Below, piece after piece: positions 7,347 through 12,433 of a stretch of DNA of 12,433 bases. The translations under genes and the position numbers were made by a program. The stretch lies in assembly GCA_964407285.1 (NCBI GenBank), contig CAYOVG010000206.1, positions 1 to 12,433 on the forward strand. The letters run 5' to 3'. The DNA is from CAYOVG01 sp964407285. Its GTDB lineage: Bacteria > Desulfobacterota > Syntrophobacteria > Syntrophobacterales > Syntrophobacteraceae. The notes beneath the pieces are model-generated. The model made no database searches, was not told the origin of the DNA, and saw nothing but the letters and a program-made list of their open reading frames with translations. Positions within the stretch are counted from its first letter, which is position 1, and every line of letters starts with the position of its first letter.

Positions 7347-9268
7347 ACGCATCGATCTGTGGAATCCGATGAAAGCTGTTCTCTTGTTTCCGACAGAATC
7401 ACCACCGGGATCGGGCGTTCCGGCTCATCCCCATTTTCCCCCGGGGGGTGGCCAAGATGCCCGGACAGCCGTTGCGCATCGGCCGGGCCGGGAACGAACA
7501 GGAACCAGTTCCGGTCTACCGGCGGACGATCCAGGAGAAGGTCACGGGGCAGGCGCCACTCCCTTTCCACCTTCCACGAGCACCTCGGGGGGCGGTGGAG
7601 CTGGAAACGGAAGCGTTGCGACGGGGTCAGCCGGGAGTAGACGCTCTCCGGTGCGTAAATGACGGGCTTTGCGCCCATCTGCCGCAGGGACGATCTCTTT
7701 ACCGCCACGCCGAAGGGTTCGAAGGTCCATCGGATGAGCGCCCGGTTCCAGCGGCGCATGGAGTCCAGTTCCATGGGGGGCCTCGATGTCCACGACACAA
7801 CCGCCTGCTCGCCTCTTACAAGCTTCAGGCTCGCCCTGATTTTCTCCTCCAGCACGATACGAATGAGAGTGTCCAGCACCGTGTGCCCCGAGAGACCGTC
7901 GCCTCGCAGCAGGCTCAACAGGAACTCCTCATGCGACTGGCCGGGCCACGGTCCCGGACATGCGCGGGTGTAGTGGTAGAGGTATTCCCCCCAGGCCACT
8001 TCTTCATTCCGCAGCACGGTTACTCGCAGGCTACCCGGAGCATGCGCGCCGACCGGACTATCCGCGCCCTCCAAATCACCCGGCCCATCCGATTCGAGCG
8101 AACCGTCCGGGCGACGCAAAGCACTCCCGCCCCGCATTCGGCCATACTCATATCCATACCCATCCGCGCGCTCACGCGAAGACGGCAAGGGTGAGTACTC
8201 CGGGGCATCCCCCTTACTGCCGGCTTTCCCGCCGCTCCCGGCATCTCCCGGCGGGTCCTCTTCGTAGAACGGATGCGCCCACGATGGGAATTCCCTCAGA
8301 AGCCTGATATTGCCGGCCGCCTGCCCGGCCGCTCGCCCGCGCCGCTCTCCGGGATGAAAAACCCACTGGGGGCGCGGGCAGTGGATTTGTTGCCCGACGA
8401 GTACGTTTTCCAGGTTGCCTCCGGCGCGCACTTCCAGGACCATGTGCAAGTCCGAGAGAAAGGCGACCAGTCTGTCACGGCAGATCATAGCCCGTTTCAC
8501 CGGGCACCCACCCGTCCCTGCCATGCACGACACGAGCAATTCGCGATGAGCCGGTCCCGACAGGTCCCCTTCCGAAGGTGCCCGGCGCGACCACGCCGCA
8601 TTTCCCTCCTCGCCGTCCGCGTCCAACGCCGCCGCCTCCAGGGTTTTGGCGATCGGGAAGGGCAACACCTCGATGAGAGGCGACTCCAGGCGCCGCGCAT
8701 GGGCGCGGACCAGGTCGTACGTAAGAGTGCCCCGGCTGGCGACGTATCCGAACTCACCCGGACGCAACCGTTCAAGCCGGCCGGCCATTTCCCGAAACAC
8801 CCTGAGCCACGGCTCCCGGGGAGATACGAGTTTTGTTTTCCTGGAATTGAAGACGGCCGCTCGGGGGCGGTTCTGAGCTTCCGGAGCGCCGACCCCGTAC
8901 AGAACTTCCGGACATGCCGGGCTTGCGTCCGGGGAAGGCGCGACTCCGTTCCACGCAAGAGTGCGAACTCCCAACCGCGCGAGCCGACGGGCCTGCTTTC
9001 GAGCCCGTTCGAAAAGCCCGCGGTCGTCCTCTCCCGCCACGGCCGGCCATTCCTCCCCATTCCGCACGTCCTGCCGCCCCTCCGACAACCAGGACCACAG
9101 CTCCTCTTCCTCCTCCAGGCCGCCGGCGAGCCATCGGGCTATCCAGCGATGGCGCGCGGGACCGTCCCACTTCCCGGAATTGCCGAGAAAGACGGCGAGA
9201 ACGAGAGTGGAACGGTTCAGTTCATCGGACAAAGGCGTAATAAGGCATGAGGAGGAATTCCCGCACAT
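7340..9268 (-). CDS. Conserved hypothetical protein: DprA/SLOG-like domain plus C-terminal HYT...EREW domain
   Basis: The 642-residue protein starts at the ATG at 9268 (GGGAGG about 12 bases before). The frame continues open far upstream, but that part is antisense to a real gene. Residues about 100-310 follow the order of a DprA/Smf Rossmann fold: GVRTL, then LYGVG, PRAAVFNSRK (DprA has VGSRxA), FGYVASRG (DprA SGGARG), PLIEVLPFP, and RDRLVAFLSDLHMVLEV...GGNL (DprA NRIIAGLS...VVEA...SGSL). Key glycines are altered, so nucleotide or DNA binding may differ. Residues 335-412 are a Gly/Ser/acidic linker. Residues 415-600 form a second domain with LYHYTR (His432), a VVSWTS segment, RWTFEPFGVAV, KPVIYAP and EREW (Glu568, Glu570), of unknown role. 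There are no membrane segments. It is transcribed alone, divergently from the chemotaxis operon. Genome defence or nucleotide sensing is possible but unproven. Confidence 0.78.
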   Translation of the reverse strand: MCGNSSSCLITPLSDELNRSTLVLAVFLGNSGKWDGPARHRWIARWLAGGLEEEEELWSWLSEGRQDVRNGEEWPAVAGEDDRGLFERARKQARRLARLGVRTLAWNGVAPSPDASPACPEVLYGVGAPEAQNRPRAAVFNSRKTKLVSPREPWLRVFREMAGRLERLRPGEFGYVASRGTLTYDLVRAHARRLESPLIEVLPFPIAKTLEAAALDADGEEGNAAWSRRAPSEGDLSGPAHRELLVSCMAGTGGCPVKRAMICRDRLVAFLSDLHMVLEVRAGGNLENVLVGQQIHCPRPQWVFHPGERRGRAAGQAAGNIRLLREFPSWAHPFYEEDPPGDAGSGGKAGSKGDAPEYSPLPSSRERADGYGYEYGRMRGGSALRRPDGSLESDGPGDLEGADSPVGAHAPGSLRVTVLRNEEVAWGEYLYHYTRACPGPWPGQSHEEFLLSLLRGDGLSGHTVLDTLIRIVLEEKIRASLKLVRGEQAVVSWTSRPPMELDSMRRWNRALIRWTFEPFGVAVKRSSLRQMGAKPVIYAPESVYSRLTPSQRFRFQLHRPPRCSWKVEREWRLPRDLLLDRPPVDRNWFLFVPGPADAQRLSGHLGHPPGENGDEPERPIPVVILSETREQLSSDSTDRCVR

Positions 9269-9380
9269 CGCGCCTGCTGCCCTCCCGATGCTCCCGTCGC
9301 CAGGATTAATTCCCAATTTTCTTCTCCATTTCCGGAATCGGTGAACCCGCAAACCGAAGCCCTGTTGGGCCGGATCTGTG

Positions 9381-9410
9381 ATTACACCATAAATTATGGT
9401 TTCCACGCAA
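9381..9410 (-). promoter_or_regulatory. Weak sigma-70-like promoter candidate for the reverse-strand gene
   Basis: Read leftward, TTGCGT (complement of 9405-9410) and TGTAAT (complement of 9381-9386) are 18 bases apart. It is a modest match, about 110 bases before the start codon at 9268. The 15-bp palindrome falls almost wholly in its spacer. Confidence 0.3.
9386..9400. promoter_or_regulatory. Perfect 15-bp palindrome, candidate operator
   Basis: ACCATAA-A-TTATGGT has perfect 7-bp arms around one base, in an AT-rich pocket between two divergent genes. It abuts the rightward -35 candidate and sits inside the leftward promoter candidate, the right place for a repressor controlling both directions. 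The regulator is unknown. Confidence 0.5.
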
Positions 9411-9428
9411 TCTTGAAACATGTATACT
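9400..9428 (+). promoter_or_regulatory. Sigma-70-like promoter candidate
   Basis: TTTCCA (9400-9405) and TATACT (9423-9428) are separated by 17 bases, each a partial match to the -35 and -10 consensus. It would be a second promoter for the chemotaxis operon upstream of the sigma-54 site. Confidence 0.35.
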
Positions 9429-9456
9429 ACGCAAAAATCAGGCGTGAAGATCGACA

Positions 9457-9473
9457 TTGGCAAGATAGCTGCA
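9457..9473 (+). promoter_or_regulatory. Sigma-54 (-24/-12) promoter of the chemotaxis operon
   Basis: TTGGCAAGATAGCTGCA matches the YTGGCACGNNNNTTGCW consensus at all but two defined positions. The essential GG (9459-9460) and GC (9471-9472) are exactly 10 bases apart. Transcription would begin near 9484, giving a leader of about 67 bases before the ATG at 9551. Such promoters need an enhancer-binding activator, whose site is not recognised here. Confidence 0.72.
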
Positions 9474-9484
9474 AGCTCGTGTGA

Positions 9485-9501
9485 ATGGCCTGAAAGGCCG
9501 T
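9485..9501 (+). other. Hairpin at the predicted 5' end of the chemotaxis mRNA
   Basis: ATGGCCT (9485-9491) and AGGCCGT (9495-9501) pair over 7 positions (one T-G) with a GAA loop. It starts within a base or two of the start site predicted from the sigma-54 promoter, where a hairpin can protect the RNA 5' end. Confidence 0.4.
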
Positions 9502-9536
9502 GGAGAACACGCAATCGACGTGTAATTATGTCTTCC

Positions 9537-9543
9537 GGAGAGG
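9537..9543 (+). promoter_or_regulatory. Ribosome binding site deciding the start of the MCP-like gene
   Basis: GGAGAGG lies 7 bases before the ATG at 9551. The upstream in-frame GTG at 9500 has no comparable site and sits in the hairpin at 9485-9501, so 9551 is preferred. Confidence 0.7.
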
Positions 9544-9550
9544 ATTGCTG

Positions 9551-11728
9551 ATGGCCATCAAACAACACTCGCGGCATGAAATCACGCTCCCTGACGACCC
9601 GCATAAGAACGCAGAAGCCGATATGGTGATGGAAGACCCGGCCGCGTCTCATACCGCTATCGAATCCGGTCGGCGGGAAAGACGGACGACCTTCGTCAGG
9701 TCCTTCCGTGAAGCGGGGCTCAACTTCGCCGGCGGAGCGCTGAGCGCGCTCCTTTCGAAAATACGCGGCATGAGGGGAGGCGCCCAGGATTCTCCCGAGG
9801 AAACGCTGGAGGACGGCGCCACTTCGGGAACATGGGAAGCCCGGCTTCAGAATTGCGTAAGAGACATTTGCCTTGCGACAAAGTCCATGGAGGACGAGTT
9901 CCTTTCCATCGGATCGAAGCTCCAGGACTTCCATGGAGAGACGAAGGAAGTAGCCGGACTTTCCTCGTCCGTGGCGGGCCTTATGTCCGGTGACGAGATC
10001 AACGCGACGGTCGAGGGGCTGCGCGGCATCTTCGAGCGGATGCAGGAACTGGAAACCGAGTCGCGACGCGGCACGGAAACACTCGAACACATTCTGAAAA
10101 TCCTTGGAAGCATCACCAGTTCCATTGCCGGTTTCAAAAGCATTACCCGCACCCTGAACGTGCTTTGCGTCTTCACCAGGATTGAAAACGCCCGGTTCAG
10201 TCAAAACGATACCGGGTTCGACACCCTCGCCGCGGACATCAAGAAGCTGTCCGTGGACATCGAAACCAAATTCACGGATATTGTCGCTAAGTCCAACGAA
10301 CTCAGCCAGTTGATTCTTCAGATCCTGTCCAGGGTGAGAGACCTTGAGAACCGGCAGCAGGGCCAGAAGCGAACGATGCTCGATCAGATCATCGCCAGCC
10401 ACCGTCCGCTCGCCGAGAGGATGCGGCTTGCGTCCGTTCACGCCGGACAGATATCGGAACGCTACGACGCCATAGTGCGCAGCATCGGCGAGATGGTGGT
10501 GTCGATGCAGTTCCACGACATCACCCGGCAGCGCTTCGAACATGCGTCGAAGGGGCTGGACGGCCTCATTCCCGTGGCGGCGCGTCTGACGGGGAGAGTC
10601 CCCGGCGGCGCTGGGGGCAATCTGCTCCCCCCGCCGGATGCGATATCGGGCGACCGGGCGCCGGACCATAAGACCTTGCGTAAGGGAGAGGAAGAGGCCA
10701 TATGCGAGGTGGGCGACATGTGCGAACTCCAATCCGTCCAGCTTCGCAATTCCTCCGATCAACTGACCGCCGCCGTGGGCACGATCATCGACAATCTGTG
10801 GGCGACGGCGCGCAACATCGAGGCCATCTCCAAGGAAGCCCTGGATATAAGCGCCGCCGACGGGACGGGGCAGTCCTTTCTATCCGAGGTGGAAGCAGGG
10901 CTTTCCTTCATTACCGCGACGCTCAACGAGTATACGGAGGCGAACCGCGAGCTTTCCGTCGCCATGCGCTCCGTGGCCGCGACGCTCCTGGACATGTCCG
11001 GTTTCGTCAATGAGATAGAGCGGATCGGGATGCAGATCAAGATGATCGCCCTCAACGCCATCGTCAAGGCCGCACACATCGGTGAAGAAGGCGCGGCGCT
11101 GAGCGTGCTTGCCGAAGCCGTTCACCACCTTTCCGGGAGTACCTGCGAGAAGACCGCCAAGGTTGCGGAAACGTTCAAGGAAATTGTAAGGGCCGCCGAA
11201 GGGTTGTCCAACGTTATTGCCGGGGATGGAGAGGGAAAGGACGAGAAAACGCTCTCGATGGGCGACGAACTGCGCAGGCTGGTGGGCGCTCTCGGCGGCA
11301 TCAATGAAAACGTCGCCGCGCTGCTGGCCCGGTTGCAGGATTCGGGCCGGGCGCTCTCGGAAGATATCGAGGATACGATCAAGGGGGTTACCGTTCATGT
11401 CGGCGTTGCCCGTATTGTCGGCAGGGTCACGGCGGGACTGGAGGATATTGCGGCCTGCTCCAGGCTGATGACGCCGAATAGGAGCCATATCGACCGGTCG
11501 GAGACCGTAAAGGCCCTGGAGGCGTCCTACACCATGAACAGTGAACGCGAGGTTCACCAGTCCATCATCGGCGGCGCGGTATCCGGGGAGCCGGATGTGG
11601 AGCTTTTTTCGGAAGTGGAGCTCTTCTCCGCCGAGGACGGCCCTGCCGCGGACCCCGGTCCGCAAGCCGCAAAAGAGGGCGAATCCTCCGAAGACGACGA
11701 TCTCGGCGATAACGTGGAGTTGTTTTAA
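9551..11728 (+). CDS. Soluble methyl-accepting-chemotaxis-like signalling protein (725 aa)
   Basis: The protein is mostly helical with no clear membrane segment or sensor domain, so it is probably cytoplasmic. Residues about 201-234 (TLNVLCVFTRIENARF...GFDTLAADIKKLS) and 498-527 (MIALNAIVKAAHIGEEG...VLAEAVHHL) each resemble the hairpin tip of a chemoreceptor; the second is closer, though the usual IEAARAGE reads VKAAHIGE. Between them, QFHDITRQRFEH (320-331) carries DxxxQ (Asp323, Gln327), like the CheZ phosphatase motif. The acidic tail has DVELF (682-686), EVELF (688-692) and ends NVELF (721-725), recalling the NWETF docking tail for CheR/CheB. Genes for a STAS protein and a CheY follow at once. 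It probably organises or tunes a chemotaxis-like pathway. It could also be a receptor-like scaffold without methylation. Confidence 0.87.
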   Translation: MAIKQHSRHEITLPDDPHKNAEADMVMEDPAASHTAIESGRRERRTTFVRSFREAGLNFAGGALSALLSKIRGMRGGAQDSPEETLEDGATSGTWEARLQNCVRDICLATKSMEDEFLSIGSKLQDFHGETKEVAGLSSSVAGLMSGDEINATVEGLRGIFERMQELETESRRGTETLEHILKILGSITSSIAGFKSITRTLNVLCVFTRIENARFSQNDTGFDTLAADIKKLSVDIETKFTDIVAKSNELSQLILQILSRVRDLENRQQGQKRTMLDQIIASHRPLAERMRLASVHAGQISERYDAIVRSIGEMVVSMQFHDITRQRFEHASKGLDGLIPVAARLTGRVPGGAGGNLLPPPDAISGDRAPDHKTLRKGEEEAICEVGDMCELQSVQLRNSSDQLTAAVGTIIDNLWATARNIEAISKEALDISAADGTGQSFLSEVEAGLSFITATLNEYTEANRELSVAMRSVAATLLDMSGFVNEIERIGMQIKMIALNAIVKAAHIGEEGAALSVLAEAVHHLSGSTCEKTAKVAETFKEIVRAAEGLSNVIAGDGEGKDEKTLSMGDELRRLVGALGGINENVAALLARLQDSGRALSEDIEDTIKGVTVHVGVARIVGRVTAGLEDIAACSRLMTPNRSHIDRSETVKALEASYTMNSEREVHQSIIGGAVSGEPDVELFSEVELFSAEDGPAADPGPQAAKEGESSEDDDLGDNVELF

Positions 11729-11748
11729 AGGAAGATGGAGTAAGTCCT

Positions 11749-12102
11749 ATGCAGTACAGAATCGAACAATCGGCGAAACCGGGTGAAGGAACTCTTTTCC
11801 TTGAGGGGGAGCTTACGATACACTACGCCGGCCAGTTGAAGGATGCCCTGTTGAAAGCCGTCGGAAGCTTCGACGCCATCGTGATCAGTCTTGGAAACGT
11901 ACAGGATGTCGACCTCTCATGCCTTCAGTTGATTTGTTCCGCGCATCGCACTTCGGCCAAACTCAAGAAGAAGCTCTCGTTGGCTGCCGATCCCCCCGAC
12001 CTGTTCTTTCAGGCGGTCAGGGATTCCGGGTATTCCCGCACGCGTGGATGCGGATCGTTTGAATCTGACGAAAATTGCTTGTGGACAGGAGGAAAGCATT
12101 AA
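11749..12102 (+). CDS. STAS-domain protein (anti-anti-sigma-factor-like)
   Basis: The 117-residue protein fits a single STAS domain: LFLEGELTIHYAGQLKDAL, then ISLGNVQDVDLSCLQLICSAHR, with Ser57 in the DLS position that is phosphorylated in SpoIIAA-type proteins. The end adds a cysteine pattern (GCGSF...ENCLWTGG; Cys101, Cys110). STAS proteins pass signals by binding kinase or sigma partners; here the partner is likely part of the adjoining chemotaxis-like system. GGAG (11737-11740) lies 8 bases before the ATG and 9 after the previous stop, so the genes are co-transcribed. The stop shares one base with the next ATG (TAATG). A lipid-transport MlaB role is unlikely in this setting. Confidence 0.87.
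   Translation: MQYRIEQSAKPGEGTLFLEGELTIHYAGQLKDALLKAVGSFDAIVISLGNVQDVDLSCLQLICSAHRTSAKLKKKLSLAADPPDLFFQAVRDSGYSRTRGCGSFESDENCLWTGGKH
12088..12093 (+). promoter_or_regulatory. Ribosome binding site of the CheY gene
   Basis: A strong AGGAGG lies 8 bases before the ATG at 12102, inside the end of the STAS gene. It suggests high expression of the response regulator in addition to coupling through TAATG. Confidence 0.8.
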
Positions 12103-12433
12103 TGGCAAAGACGATAATGACCGTGGATGACTCGGCAAGTATTCGACAAATGGTGAGTTTCACCCTGAAAGACGCCGGATACGCCGTTATTGAAGCCGTG
12201 GACGGGAAGGACGCCCTGGCCAAACTGCCGGGCGCAGGCGTCAATATGATCATCACGGACCTCAATATGCCCAACATGGACGGCATCGAGCTTATCCGCC
12301 AGGTGCGCGCCAATGCGGAATGCAAGTTCATTCCCATCATCATGCTTACGACTGAATCTCAAGCGGAAAAAAAACAGGAGGGCAAGGCCGCGGGGGCAAC
12401 CGGGTGTACCGTGAAGCCTTTCAAGCCTGAACA
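12102..12433 (+). CDS. cheY: CheY-like single-domain response regulator (3' truncated)
   Basis: A receiver domain with the acidic pair Asp9/Asp10 (TVDDS), phospho-acceptor Asp53 (ITDLNMPNMDG), Thr83 (MLTTES) and Lys105 (VKPF). 110 residues are visible, with only the last helix missing. Phosphorylation by a CheA-type kinase would let it act on a motor or other output. The position matching E. coli CheY Tyr106 is Cys102 (ATGCTVKPF), where chemotaxis CheYs of this kind usually have an aromatic residue. The gene overlaps the STAS gene by one base and the operon probably continues. That no output domain follows beyond the window edge is inferred. Confidence 0.93.
   Translation, partial: MAKTIMTVDDSASIRQMVSFTLKDAGYAVIEAVDGKDALAKLPGAGVNMIITDLNMPNMDGIELIRQVRANAECKFIPIIMLTTESQAEKKQEGKAAGATGCTVKPFKPE

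Noticed and set aside
8273..9250. 325-codon forward frame opposite the DprA/SLOG-like gene
   Set aside because: GC-rich shadow: Arg/Pro-rich with no domain, while the reverse strand carries coherent domain motifs.
9269..10762. Upstream extension of the reverse-strand frame (giving about 1140 residues)
   Set aside because: It runs antisense through the MCP-like gene and the promoter region. The sequence there has no recognisable domain, and a normal start exists at 9268.
1..12433. CRISPR array, tRNA or rRNA genes, insertion sequence
   Set aside because: No regularly spaced repeats, cloverleaf-like sequence, rRNA segment or transposase/terminal repeat pair was seen.

Overview
This is a GC-rich bacterial window with dense, mostly forward-strand genes. 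Gene content suggests a deltaproteobacterium in the broad sense, perhaps Syntrophobacter-like. It has a two-component NHLM-type peptide export ABC system, a MauG-like dihaem cytochrome, a soluble chemotaxis gene set and a near-consensus sigma-54 promoter. The taxonomic call is inference from gene content, not a sequence match.

Layout. Bases 1-3931 hold two overlapping ABC transporter genes: the ATPase end of a first transporter, cut by the window edge, and a complete 1040-residue second one. The second has the N-terminal sensor-like region, membrane domain and ATPase of the NHLM bacteriocin/microcin export family, plus two unusual low-complexity tandem-repeat insertions. Bases 4020-5054 encode RlmN (23S rRNA A2503 / tRNA A37 methyltransferase). 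A 773-base gene-free stretch (5055-5827) follows, with an AT-rich part, several strong inverted repeats, an 11-bp tandem repeat and an orphan Shine-Dalgarno. It leads into a secreted dihaem cytochrome c peroxidase/MauG-like protein (5828-7186). A convergent reverse-strand gene (7340-9268) encodes a 642-residue protein. Its first half resembles a diverged DprA/SLOG Rossmann domain. Its second half is a separate, unidentified HYT...EREW domain joined by a disordered linker.

From 9269 to 9550 is a divergent control region with a perfect 15-bp palindrome, overlapping sigma-70-like candidates and a near-consensus sigma-54 promoter. It drives a rightward chemotaxis operon: a soluble MCP-like protein with two hairpin-tip-like segments, a CheZ-like DxxxQ motif and a C-terminal NVELF tail (9551-11728); a STAS-domain protein (11749-12102); and a CheY-like response regulator overlapping it by one base and cut by the window end (12102-12433). 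Spacing and overlaps indicate co-transcription, and a CheA/CheW set probably follows.

The least explained items are the DprA/SLOG fusion protein, the architecture of the MCP-like protein, and the long structured leader before the cytochrome gene.
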